A DNA stretch of 16,177 nt from an uncultured Comamonadaceae bacterium. GTDB taxonomy: Bacteria > Pseudomonadota > Gammaproteobacteria > Burkholderiales > Burkholderiaceae. The DNA lies in contig CAMLSD010000105.1 in the NCBI GenBank assembly GCA_946482595.1, positions 1 to 16,177 on the forward strand, written 5' to 3'. Positions 10,001-15,499 of the stretch are shown one piece after another. The notes under the pieces were generated by a model, which was not told the DNA's origin, made no database searches, and saw nothing but the letters and a program-made list of their open reading frames with translations. Both the position numbers and the translations under genes were made by a program. The number at the start of each line of letters is the position of its first letter. Within the stretch, counting starts at the first letter, position 1.

Positions 10001-12006
10001 TGATGATCAAGGACCTGGCCGACCCGACCAAGCGTGATGCCGCGCTGACGCAGCTGGAAACGCAGCTCACCAGCGGCGTGGCACGGCGCCGCGGCTTCAG
10101 CGATTCCGATCGTGCCAGGTATCGCGCGGCACTGCAGACGCTGCGCACGCAACCCGATGACGAAACCGCTCGCGCGGTGGTGCTGCAAGGCGCGTACGAG
10201 CGCGCCGGCCTGCCGGTGACCGGACGGCGCGGCCAGTGGAACCGCATCCCGCCCGAGCTGCGCAGCGCCTATGCCGACGCGATGCAGGTGGTTCGCACGC
10301 AGCCGGTCACGCCTGCCCAGACGGCGGCCTGGGCCGATGCGGCCGCGTTGCTCGCCACGGCACCCTATGTGCGCCGGGCCCGGCAGTACGCGGGGCACCT
10401 GCGCGGCGGCATGTTCATGCGCAACGTGCCGCGCGAAGACCGCGCGCGGTATGCCGAGGCCGTCAACCGGCTGGCCCAGGACCCCAAGGACGCCCAGGCC
10501 CTGCGGACCCTGCAGATGCTCAATCTGGACACGGTGCAGCGGCATGCAACCGGCTATCGGGGGGCGTGGCGCGGCATACACAAGGCCGATCGCCACACCA
10601 TCGAGCTCGAGGCGGAAACCCTGCGCGCCAACAGCGAGAGCACGGCCTCGCAGGCGGTGATCGAAGGAGCCGGTGGCAAGGTGGCCACTGCCAACACGCC
10701 CGTGGGCCGCAGCCTGCTCGGCCTGCGCATCGCAAGCTTCGCCTGGAGCAATTCGGCGGGCACCCGCCTGTATCTCGATCCTTTCCTGGACCCGAACTGG
10801 CACCTTTCGTTTTCCAACGCCGATTCGGCACGGCAGGCGATCGGGCAACCCGGCACAACACTCTTCGCCTGGGCCAACGGCACGGGCTTCCTGGCGTCCA
10901 CGGTCGCAGCCAACGCCGCGGGCGCCAAGGCCCGCCGCGGCGTGGATGTGATGCTCACCCACGATGCGCAGAGCATCGACAACCAGGTGCTCAAGCGCGC
11001 GAACGAGGCGCAGGGTGAGGCAGACCCTGCTCAAAAGCTGCCTTTCGTGCCCGTTGACGGCAACGGCAAGCCGGTCAAGACCTATCGCAACACCGAGGGC
11101 CAGTCCTTGCTGTGGCGATGGTTCAAGGGGTTGGGCAATGTCGAATCGGCCACCACCAAGGGGCTGGACGATGCAGGCAACGCGAAGATCCTGCCGCCGG
11201 TGGTGGCCCGCATGCCGCAGTGGTCGTCATGGGGTGACGCCACAGGCCTGACCTTCCTGCTGACCGCCACCCTGGTCGAGGGCGGACAGTATGCGGCGCA
11301 GGGCCAGTACGGCATGGCTGCAGTGACCCTGGCCAAGCTGGCGGGCGGCATCTGGGCGTTCCGCGGCGTCCAGCAGGACTACCAGGGTGAACTGCATGCC
11401 AATTCGGGCCAGGGGGCCTACGTCTATCACTCGCGACTGACGACCTTCTTCAACGCACCGCTCGGCTCGGCACGCTTGCCGACGATGAACTGGCGTGGCA
11501 AACCCATCAACACCGAGACCGGCGGGCCGACGCCCGAGGCCGGGACTGCGACGACGGGAGCAAAGACGCCAGCCAGGCAGGGTGAGACGCCCGAGGCCGC
11601 CGATACCGGCCGCAAGAACTCCGATGCCGTGATTCGCAAGGGCCTGCCACCCATGGTCAAGCTGTGGGCAGGCGTGGCCATCATGGTCGGCATGGACGAA
11701 TGGCTGAAGGCCATGAAGGCCGAACAGGCGCGTCAGGGCGCGCAGCCCCTGCAGGGTGCACCGACGCATGGGGTGCCGTCAGGCACGCAGACCGACCCGC
11801 TGGACTGGCTGGAGGCGATGCGGCCTGCGCTGGACGACGGGCTGCCCGCGGGCATCGCACCCTTGCCGCCCGTGCCCGAGCGCCTGCCGGTCAACGCGGC
11901 CCTCGCACAGTTCCTGAACGTCGGCCCCCGCGGTCAGCCGGCAGTTGCGGGCCTGGGGGCTTCCTTCGGTGCCACGGGCCGTGCGGACCGGGTGCTGGGC
12001 GGTTGA
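4024..12006 (+). CDS. Giant 2,660-residue multidomain protein with LysM-like domain, internal duplications and hydrophobic regions; function unknown
   Basis: I do not recognise a named family for the whole protein. ATG 4024 follows AAAGGGA (4008-4014). There is no Sec signal peptide. Layout by residue: coiled coil rich in Ala/Glu/Arg/Gln (20-185); Pro/Ala-rich linker (185-290); a module at 292-357; a LysM-like domain at 440-484 (HTVKRGETFSRIAG to SKLVV); a second copy of the first module at 536-603; a charged helical region with coiled-coil character (640-1170); a Gly/Ala-rich hydrophobic region (1174-1430); Pro/Thr-rich linker (1430-1480); duplicated alpha/beta domains (1542-1639 and 1777-1880); hydrophobic helices (1911-1955); four helical repeats (2020-2200); hydrophobic segments near 2405-2447 and 2541-2560; Pro/Gly-rich tail. 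LysM domains commonly bind peptidoglycan or chitin. The overall plan resembles very large exported effectors or polymorphic toxins, but no catalytic motif is certain. A cytoplasmic or envelope structural role is also possible. The gene stands alone, between a peptide importer and a convergent gene. Confidence 0.9.
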   Translation: MAILIDNGLSVSRTFVASQAAAAQQHTERTASQQSEDTAARQAERAAAELRRQIQEMLARLEALRRQEELERKRALAAQERAEQARKQAELARLKAERTQKARDEAAYEKAQAAERDKREEAQKAANALDATSKEGELLRAQVAQKREQLESPDGQASTATEQRVQAARTAHDAAVARHTGQPAADAGPGVQPVQNASPAPAGLPLLAKTPYFTPALLDSSGQGAPLLGLPSRTTFASLSQPLDPAAPLVPSSTVQPDAVASPLEQFLQVSPFPVAKDGPGTPAPQADPVTRTIEGIAAGRSIEQIAADRKLTSYQVINEAAQAGVSITTRAPTSDNGDVMTTTLKDGEAEVTYHHDLQHDQIQARATLADDTAPGGERVVEMSRDSSGRIHQQVKDKTSGKTITQIDDHEAGTRTKIVVRDDGTRVETTTEMNAGPVEHTVKRGETFSRIAGDRDLSLQELAALNPQVRNVNAINTGSKLVVAAEPTTVREIAKDGAVLETTVTKDGRKHVEYTTPNGHRITLQGEPPGRPKQRDTVREAIFEKGETLEQVADRLDMTPEKVRELLPQGTVEVTEATSDNGDIQTVRLFDPKTNTMVVERHDHHHGTFKREVIDETRTFKVRQYNPKTEKFEIAQVKGGVGYAQSLADREQAQVGDLAGQISKLNTQIRLARKMGEPATELIDRRKGLEELKERAQLDADVEQGKATEVLVSYQQFTVDELAAKAHQQQSWFKPGSKPHKELGQALNELLDLSDQVDRISQSAASDVTLLEATRDHRLAEQAKDKADTRLDDAFETWKRSWRWSGMSEERIQELEAQGARPPGPSYRNAQEENEAAWRDFEKSQEFHDARGQQSTDGAVPHRDAWLDRNHAADALGQATIALKQATSAKNRADINLREGDVARLIEEKEAWIKANPDDYSERFPKQGEIDAAKDEIANLEVGKLLNGEDIRYQRYLLDLPSSTRHYSKPLESARKTYQEDNAEAHLELANQIETLRNATTMHKLSVSQAYIDQWTGRNPAHKGLLDPIGANSSVRAAERRMSDRDALLESKAGRPLAAALADQDKAERLLRKKNDRDEKAARDDAKAFQDAIDRHSWVRDLATALKDDAGDKALDTARGQQDQLDALEGRLDRGEITLLDYAKQQDALVDGYDRRLVDVRRELQDSDETWGYVDTAVRAVVVAAAGIGTTLATGGNVALGFGAAMAANQLFDTTGDVVAMAKGQDIYADGHSSVLGFGIEAARGRAGWKEAWATAKDELVDTATNAVTMGGVGAAMKTATALSGRYAAAGTLNLGRRAFVGAASGTVAQGVDGTGRIGVDVMDLGLDGKLFTSEGGQRLKTTAITSAVGTVLAPVTGAVSGAVPLNMGHYVAGSTAQFVNDGLGNLAVGQATALLAEGRSMNEGEAIAASVGTLTGTLSNIAGHPDLFGRSQPRPAQATEPPPTAPQSTVPVALSTAQQTAPAAPRTAAPGFDADGVPARPETLGRGRQWQDVAFDRLVNYHRTASAPGSTARPLSPSPNEQAMHQLLRQDPDLQAGSTERFVVSHLAPQDSFLRQVAGNLQPQGIRAKRSNTYGSFEEASDAAQRRGGAWIYRVMPEDTVSAMGRRARVRTEEIMGALHVDRGGNLLPIGVPNVRFTSWDDVAQGHAPRPPVVPPHYLNPPILGTPGLAGQPRTTHQSGQGTSLAPPDVDLDAIIEGTSRFKGARPAYAGAQRLDDVDPSAVASDAERAQTAYLVGASSPDGHAARALGFWQRASSYVRGQAPSMFGAPDYVAKRFVVAEDPAAVLDGDAGTSFTLRRTEVAPGIHRLHVYDSFDEARAAVAGMDGGVVVRLVDTKKQLSESIRQGRATNGQVDGMIIVQRDGTVLPTSIANRNANPHVPREGQVFVDPRAEAPDTNKLYKRWDTFKVYGGAGLLLAGSAALTYGAVRLGGSALGLTYGGAALGGYAAARELFLRHAFHAFLYRGSAAGWKQSVKIRLQKHASPDHENTFVMIKDLADPTKRDAALTQLETQLTSGVARRRGFSDSDRARYRAALQTLRTQPDDETARAVVLQGAYERAGLPVTGRRGQWNRIPPELRSAYADAMQVVRTQPVTPAQTAAWADAAALLATAPYVRRARQYAGHLRGGMFMRNVPREDRARYAEAVNRLAQDPKDAQALRTLQMLNLDTVQRHATGYRGAWRGIHKADRHTIELEAETLRANSESTASQAVIEGAGGKVATANTPVGRSLLGLRIASFAWSNSAGTRLYLDPFLDPNWHLSFSNADSARQAIGQPGTTLFAWANGTGFLASTVAANAAGAKARRGVDVMLTHDAQSIDNQVLKRANEAQGEADPAQKLPFVPVDGNGKPVKTYRNTEGQSLLWRWFKGLGNVESATTKGLDDAGNAKILPPVVARMPQWSSWGDATGLTFLLTATLVEGGQYAAQGQYGMAAVTLAKLAGGIWAFRGVQQDYQGELHANSGQGAYVYHSRLTTFFNAPLGSARLPTMNWRGKPINTETGGPTPEAGTATTGAKTPARQGETPEAADTGRKNSDAVIRKGLPPMVKLWAGVAIMVGMDEWLKAMKAEQARQGAQPLQGAPTHGVPSGTQTDPLDWLEAMRPALDDGLPAGIAPLPPVPERLPVNAALAQFLNVGPRGQPAVAGLGASFGATGRADRVLGG
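4897..5094 (+). repeat. Internal protein repeat A, copy 1 (residues 292-357 of the giant protein)
   Basis: This segment has a short helix-turn-helix-like unit (GRSIEQIAADRKLTSYQVI, from residue 300), then 'TSDNGD' at 334-339 and a charged strand-rich stretch with 'YHHD'. The same order returns at residues 536-603. The helical unit resembles a degenerate LysM: a Gly-x-Ser/Thr-x-x-Gln-Ile/Val-Ala-Asp core followed by a second helix. Divergence at the DNA level shows an old duplication, not a recent tandem copy. Confidence 0.7.
5341..5475 (+). other. LysM-like domain in the giant protein (residues 440-484)
   Basis: The residues run 'HTVKRGETFSRIAG', a second helix 'SLQELAALNPQV', and the closing strand 'INTGSKLVV'. 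This is the canonical LysM order: strand, Gly-Glu/Asp-Thr-hydrophobic helix, Asn-Pro turn, then Gly-x-x-Leu-x-Val. Length, about 45 residues, is normal for the fold. LysM domains bind N-acetylglucosamine-containing glycans. This is the one segment of the giant protein that I assign to a family with confidence. Confidence 0.82.
5629..5832 (+). repeat. Internal protein repeat A, copy 2 (residues 536-603 of the giant protein)
   Basis: Second copy of the module at residues 292-357. Here it reads 'GETLEQVADRLDMTPEKVREL' from residue 546, 'TSDNGD' at 578-583, then a strand-rich stretch ending 'VERHDHHHG'. The helical part is closer to LysM than copy 1, but lacks the closing Gly-x-x-Leu-x-Val strand. 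The two copies bracket the complete LysM domain. The His-rich end (H602 and H604-H606) could bind metal, which is speculative. Confidence 0.7.
7543..8313 (+). other. Gly/Ala-rich hydrophobic region of the giant protein (residues about 1174-1430)
   Basis: The residues change abruptly from charged helix to long Gly/Ala/Val/Thr stretches such as 'VVVAAAGIGTTLATGG' and 'VALGFGAAMAANQLF', then 'AITSAVGTVLAPVTGAVSG'. Short amphipathic helices separate them. Such regions in very large bacterial effectors and polymorphic toxins are often read as membrane-inserting or translocation segments, but no specific domain is recognised here. It ends in a Pro/Thr-rich linker, a natural domain boundary. Confidence 0.6.
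8647..8940 (+). repeat. Internal protein repeat B, copy 1 (residues 1542-1639 of the giant protein)
   Basis: This is an alpha/beta segment starting 'RFVVSHLAP', with 'YGSFEEASDAA' at about 1576-1585, 'GGAWIYRV' at about 1589-1596, 'RTEEIMG' at about 1613-1619, and an end 'GNLLPIGVPN'. All of these landmarks recur in order in the second copy. The order (Ser-containing strand, helix, Ile-Tyr-Arg-Val strand, Thr-Glu-Glu turn) loosely recalls ADP-ribosyltransferase toxin folds. That is a weak resemblance, not an assignment. Confidence 0.68.
9352..9663 (+). repeat. Internal protein repeat B, copy 2 (residues 1777-1880 of the giant protein)
   Basis: Copy 2 of the alpha/beta domain begins 'RFVVAEDP', then 'YDSFDEARAAV' at 1813-1823, 'GGVVVRLVDTKK' from 1828, 'QVDGMIIVQRDG' from 1854, and ends 'TVLPTSIANRN'. 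It matches copy 1 landmark by landmark with similar spacing. The acidic pair 'EE' of copy 1 is replaced by 'VD', so if copy 1 is catalytic, copy 2 is probably not. About 135 residues separate the two copies. Confidence 0.68.
10081..10623 (+). repeat. Four-unit helical repeat C (residues about 2020-2200 of the giant protein)
   Basis: Units share the pattern Arg-Gly, about 8-10 residues, an acidic or Pro-containing cap, then an Arg/Tyr helix and 'Leu-x-x-x-Pro-x-Asp-x-x-Ala'. Examples are 'DRARYRAALQTLRTQPDD' (from 2029), 'LRSAYADAMQVVRTQPVT' (from 2079), 'DRARYAEAVNRLAQDPKD' (from 2139) and a shorter 'DRHTIELEAETL' (from 2189). The Arg anchors are at 2030, 2080, 2140 and 2190, a period of 50-60 residues. 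This looks like a helical solenoid or bundle of the sort used for binding partners. Confidence 0.65.
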
Positions 12007-12011
12007 GGGCC

Positions 12012-12051
12012 GTTCACGCGGCGCATGCCTTCGGGCATCTGCCGTGTGAAC
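12012..12051. terminator. 18-position hairpin with UUCG tetraloop between convergent genes
   Basis: Two 18-base arms (12012-12029 and 12034-12051) pair with one C-C mismatch and two G-T wobbles around the loop TTCG, closed by C-G. On the + strand this is the very stable C(UUCG)G tetraloop. It starts 6 bases after the stop of the giant gene and ends 9 bases before the stop of the convergent decarboxylase gene, so it could end both transcripts. No T tract follows on either strand, so it may act as a 3'-end stabiliser or in a Rho-assisted way instead of a classical intrinsic terminator. Confidence 0.75.
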
Positions 12052-12060
12052 CTGCCCGGA

Positions 12061-12486
12061 TCAGCCAGCCGGCTGCTGATGCTGCTCGATCACGGCGGCG
12101 GCGGTGCGGAAGGCATCGATTGCCGCCGGGAAGCCGCAGTACACGGCCGAGTGGAGCAGCATCTCGCGCAACTCGTCGGGCGTGACGCCGTTGTTCAGCG
12201 CACCGCGCAGGTGCCCCTCCAGCTCTTTCTGCTTGCCCAGCGCGATCAGCATGGCCACGGTGATCATGCTGCGGTCGCGCGCTGCCAGGCCGGGGCGGGT
12301 CCACACGGTGCCCCAGGCAAATGACGTGACCAGGTGCTGCAGGTCTGTCTGGAAGGCGCCGGCATTGGCGAGTGCGCGCTCGACGTAGGGCGCGCCGAGG
12401 GTCTTCGTGCGCATGGCCAGGCCATCTTCGAAGGCCTGGGGCGAAACATTGTGAGCCAGCGTGTCGGGCTTGTCGGGTGCGGTCAT
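12061..12486 (-). CDS. pcaC: Carboxymuconolactone decarboxylase family protein, PcaC-like
   Basis: Small cytoplasmic protein of 141 residues. The core 'FAWGTVWTRPGLAARDRSM' followed by 'LIALGKQKELEGHLRGALNN', 'GVTPDELREMLLHSAVYCG' and 'PAAIDAF' closely fits 4-carboxymuconolactone decarboxylase, an enzyme of the protocatechuate branch of the beta-ketoadipate pathway. It lacks the Cys-x-x-Cys pair of the AhpD peroxidase branch, keeping one Cys in 'YCG'. The start has AGGA about 7 bases upstream. No other pca gene is nearby, so the protein may be an isolated paralogue with another substrate. It is the last gene of the minus-strand run, 66 nt after the transporter gene. Confidence 0.82.
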   Translation of the reverse strand: MTAPDKPDTLAHNVSPQAFEDGLAMRTKTLGAPYVERALANAGAFQTDLQHLVTSFAWGTVWTRPGLAARDRSMITVAMLIALGKQKELEGHLRGALNNGVTPDELREMLLHSAVYCGFPAAIDAFRTAAAVIEQHQQPAG

Positions 12487-12552
12487 CGGTGGTTCCTGCT
12501 GGGTGGAGGTTCAGTGTGCCGGCATTGTCGTGCAGCCCGGCCTCCGTCACTT

Positions 12553-13458
12553 TCAGCGGCCTTCAGCCGCCGCGGGCACCGCCTTGGGCGGTCGCGGCAG
12601 CACGCCCGTCACGAGCGAGGTGCCCACCAGGATCACTGCGCTGCCTGCGATCATCGCGAAGGTCACGCCTTCGCCGAGGAAGAACCAGCCCCATAGCACC
12701 GCAAATGCAGGAATCAGGAAGGTCACGGTGATCGCGTTGGCCGGGCCGACCCGTGCGATCAGGCGGAAGTACAGGATGTAGGCGAGGCCCGTGCACACGA
12801 ATGACAGTGCGCCGGTGGCAAGCCAGGCGCGCAGCGACGGCATGGCCGACGGCCACCACCACAGCGCGGGCAGGGCCAGGAACAGGGCGGCGGCCAGCTG
12901 CGTGCCGGCCGCCTGCATCAGCGACGGCACACCGTGCAGGTAGCGTTTGGTGTAGCTGGCGGCGATGCCGTAACACAGCGTGGCCGCCAGGCAGGCCAGC
13001 ACCGCCCAGCCGGTGTTGTCTGCACCGTCCTTGAAGTTCGCCTTGCCCCAGGCCAGTCCCACGACACCAGCAAAGCCGATGGCCAACCCCAGCACACGGC
13101 TGGGAACCAGCCGATCCTTGAGCCACAGCCAGGCCACCAGCGCACCGAACAGCGGTGTGGTCGCATTGAAGATCGACGACAGCCCCGCGGTGATCGACAG
13201 GGCGGCAAAGCTGAAGCACAGGAAGGGCAGGCCGCTGGTGAGCACGCCGGCCACGGCCAGATGCCCGGCATGGCTGCGCAGATGCGCGCCGCCGTGGTGC
13301 CACAACGCCAGCGGCAGCAGGAAGGCCGCCGCGCCGGCCACGCGCACCGCGCTCAGCGCCACCGGGCCGAACTCGGGCACGGCCATGCGCATGAAGAGGA
13401 AGCTCGCGCCCCAGATGGCCGCCAGCAGCAGCAGATCGACAAGATCACGTTGTTTCAT
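12553..13458 (-). CDS. EamA/DMT-family transporter, ten predicted membrane helices
   Basis: Inner-membrane protein of 301 residues with hydrophobic stretches spread along its length, consistent with ten helices in two EamA repeats. The first repeat begins 'AAIWGASFLFMRMAVPEFGP' with 'LSAVRV', typical of the family's first two helices. The second repeat begins near 'GWAVLACLAATLCYGIAASYTKR' and ends with 'AVLWGWFFLGEGVTFAMIAG', the usual EamA pattern of a conserved Trp-Gly and Gly-Glu near the ninth helix. Substrate (amino acid or other metabolite export) cannot be inferred. ATG 13458 lies 8 bases after the Ogt stop and has no clear ribosome binding site, which suggests translational coupling. 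Confidence 0.9.
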   Translation of the reverse strand: MKQRDLVDLLLLAAIWGASFLFMRMAVPEFGPVALSAVRVAGAAAFLLPLALWHHGGAHLRSHAGHLAVAGVLTSGLPFLCFSFAALSITAGLSSIFNATTPLFGALVAWLWLKDRLVPSRVLGLAIGFAGVVGLAWGKANFKDGADNTGWAVLACLAATLCYGIAASYTKRYLHGVPSLMQAAGTQLAAALFLALPALWWWPSAMPSLRAWLATGALSFVCTGLAYILYFRLIARVGPANAITVTFLIPAFAVLWGWFFLGEGVTFAMIAGSAVILVGTSLVTGVLPRPPKAVPAAAEGR

Positions 13459-13466
13459 GGGTGGGT

Positions 13467-14015
13467 TCAGGTGAGCAGGGCGCCTTCCAGGCGCAGCAGA
13501 TGCAGCTTCCGATCGAGCCCGCCGGCATAGCCGGTCAGGCTGCCGTCACGGCCGAGGATGCGGTGGCAGGGCACGATGACCGATACCGGGTTGCGGCCCA
13601 CGGCCGCGCCGACGGCGCGCACTGCACGAGGCCGGCCCACGCGCGCGGCCAGTGCGCCATAGCTGTGGGTCTGGCCGGCATGGACATCGAGCAGCGCGGC
13701 CCACACCGCACACTGGAACGGCGTGCCGTGCAGGTCCAGCGGCACGGTGAACCGGGTGTGGGGGTGGGTCCAGTAGCGCGACACCTCGTCAGCGGCCTGG
13801 GCGAGCAGCTCGTCGCCGGGTCGCATCGGGGCGTCGATGGTGCCGGGGTGGTCTTTCTGGCCGTCGAACCACAGGCCGCAAAGGCCCAGGGCCGTTCGTG
13901 CCAGCAGCAGCCCGCCCAGGGGACTGTCATGCGTGGCAATGGCCGTCACGCGCGCGGGGGCGGCCCCCAGGTGCAATGCGGCGGGGGTGGGCTGTGACAG
14001 CGCAAGCAAGGTCAT
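13467..14015 (-). CDS. ogt: Methylated-DNA--protein-cysteine S-methyltransferase (Ogt/MGMT)
   Basis: Suicide repair protein of 182 residues that would transfer methyl groups from O6-methylguanine (and O4-methylthymine) to its own cysteine. The active-site motif is 'IVPCHRILG', with Cys150; 'RPRAVRAVGAAVGRNP' is the DNA-recognition helix region, with the arginine finger; 'GYAGGLDRKLHLLRLEGA' is the standard C-terminus. The start is ATG 14015, with GGAGA about 7 bases upstream. It overlaps the stop of the upstream gene by 4 bases (ATGA), a sign of translational coupling. Longer upstream starts would run through the AlkA coding region and were rejected. Together with the upstream Ada/AlkA fusion it forms an alkylation-repair operon. 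Confidence 0.94.
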   Translation of the reverse strand: MTLLALSQPTPAALHLGAAPARVTAIATHDSPLGGLLLARTALGLCGLWFDGQKDHPGTIDAPMRPGDELLAQAADEVSRYWTHPHTRFTVPLDLHGTPFQCAVWAALLDVHAGQTHSYGALAARVGRPRAVRAVGAAVGRNPVSVIVPCHRILGRDGSLTGYAGGLDRKLHLLRLEGALLT

Positions 14016-15499
14016 GTCGGATTCTCCACGGATCGGGCCAGGCTGGCCCACAGGCGCACGACGGCATAGGCCCGCCAGGGGCGCCAGGCCTGCGATCGCT
14101 GCAACGCCGCGCGATGGTTGTCGGCCCAGCCGAGGCGAGCCATGGCATTGAGCACGGCCACGTCGTTGGGGGGGAAGGCGTCCGGCCAGGCCAGGGCGCG
14201 CATCGCGATGTAATGTGCTGTCCAGGGGCCGATGCCCGGCAGGGCCTGCAGCGCGTCGATGGCCGCCTGTGCCGGTGCGCCGTGGCATAGCGCGGGCAGC
14301 AGCTGCCCCCATTCCTTCGCAAGCGCCAGGATGGCCGTGGAGCGCTGGCGCACGATGCCCAGGCGGCCCAGGTCGTCCAGGCTGCAGCGCGCCAGCGCCT
14401 CCGGGGACGGGAAGCAGCGGTTCAGCTCCGGCCAGGGGGTGACGACATCGGTGCCAAAGGCCGTGACCAGGCGCACGGCGAGCGTGCGCGCGGCGGCCAC
14501 CGTCACCTGCTGGCCCAGCACGGCCCGCACGGCCATCTCGAACGGATCGACGGCGCCGGGCAGTCGCGTGCCGGCAAACGGCAGGTCGCTCAAGGCGGCG
14601 TCGATCACCTCGGGCACAGCGTCCAGATCGAGCCAGCGGCGCACGGCGCGGATCACGCTGGCACTGGCCACGGCCAGCGAAGGCGAGAGTTCCAGGCTCA
14701 CGGCCGGTCGGTCCGGCTCGAACCGCACCTGCAGCCAGCCTGACAGCACATCCGACCCGTGCTGCCAGCGCAAGGTGCGGCGCACACCCGCAGGGGCCGT
14801 GTCAGGCTGCACCGATTCGATGCCGGGAATCGCCCGCTGAGCCAGGAAGCCGAGCATCGTGGCCGTGTCATAGGGCGGGCGCAGGCCCAGCACCACACGC
14901 ACCGGCTGCGCTGAAAGGGGCGCCCCCGCGTGCCGTCGCAACTGGCGCGGGTTCATGCGGTAGTGCCGCGCGAAGGCGGTGTTGAAGCTGCGCAGGCTGC
15001 CGAATCCGCTGGACAGGGCCACCTGCGTGATGGGCAGCGGGGTGTCGGTCAGCAGCTGCTTGGCCGTCAGCAGGCGACGTGTCTGCAGGTACTGCAGCGG
15101 CGTGACACCGTGTTCGGCCAGGAAGATGCGCCGAAGATGGCGGTCGCTGATGCCCAGGGCGCGGGCCAGCTCGTCGATGCCCACCGGCTGGCCGAGGGCT
15201 GCGCGGGCGTCCAGCCAGTCGGCCGCCTGCCGTGCCAGCGTGCTGGACGCGTCCATGACCGACCAGGCCGCACCCAGCCCGGGCGCGAGTTCGGGCCGGC
15301 ACTTCAGGCAGGGGCGGAACTCGCTGGCCTCGGCCAACGCGGCCGTCCTGAAGAACCGGCAGTTCTCGGGCTTGGGCGTGCGCACACGACAGATCGGGCG
15401 GCAGTACACGCCGGTGGAGGTCACGCCGACGAACCACTGCCCGTCAAAGCGGGCGTCGCGGGCCTTCAGGGCCAGGTAGGCGGCATCGTCATCGATCAT
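14012..15499 (-). CDS. alkA: Ada-type zinc domain / AraC HTH / AlkA DNA-3-methyladenine glycosylase II fusion
   Basis: Protein of 495 residues combining regulator and base-excision enzyme. The N-terminal Ada metal-binding domain has zinc Cys at 33, 37, 64 and 67, in 'VYCRPICRVRTPKPENC' and 'FRPCLKCRPE'; Cys33 matches the methylphosphotriester-accepting Cys of E. coli Ada. An AraC-type DNA-binding domain follows at about 100-195 ('IDELARALGISDRHLRRIF' and 'LSSGFGSLRSFNTAF'). The AlkA N-terminal fold occupies about 205-320. The HhH-GPD glycosylase has 'LPGIGPWTAHYIAMRAL' and a catalytic Asp near 446 in 'FPPND'. The protein would sense methylated DNA, activate transcription and remove 3-methyladenine. 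ATG 15499 starts right at the Ada domain; a 103-residue open extension upstream has no family resemblance. No ribosome binding site precedes it. It is first in the minus-strand run. Confidence 0.93.
   Translation of the reverse strand: MIDDDAAYLALKARDARFDGQWFVGVTSTGVYCRPICRVRTPKPENCRFFRTAALAEASEFRPCLKCRPELAPGLGAAWSVMDASSTLARQAADWLDARAALGQPVGIDELARALGISDRHLRRIFLAEHGVTPLQYLQTRRLLTAKQLLTDTPLPITQVALSSGFGSLRSFNTAFARHYRMNPRQLRRHAGAPLSAQPVRVVLGLRPPYDTATMLGFLAQRAIPGIESVQPDTAPAGVRRTLRWQHGSDVLSGWLQVRFEPDRPAVSLELSPSLAVASASVIRAVRRWLDLDAVPEVIDAALSDLPFAGTRLPGAVDPFEMAVRAVLGQQVTVAAARTLAVRLVTAFGTDVVTPWPELNRCFPSPEALARCSLDDLGRLGIVRQRSTAILALAKEWGQLLPALCHGAPAQAAIDALQALPGIGPWTAHYIAMRALAWPDAFPPNDVAVLNAMARLGWADNHRAALQRSQAWRPWRAYAVVRLWASLARSVENPT

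Noticed and set aside
12500..12550. GCCGG/CCGGC inverted repeat between the transporter and decarboxylase genes as a terminator
   Set aside because: The stem is only five to six pairs with a loop of about 14 bases and no T tract.
14016..14312. Longer Ogt start overlapping the AlkA end by about 300 bases
   Set aside because: The extra residues are a shadow of the AlkA frame; ATG 14015 gives family length and the ATGA overlap.
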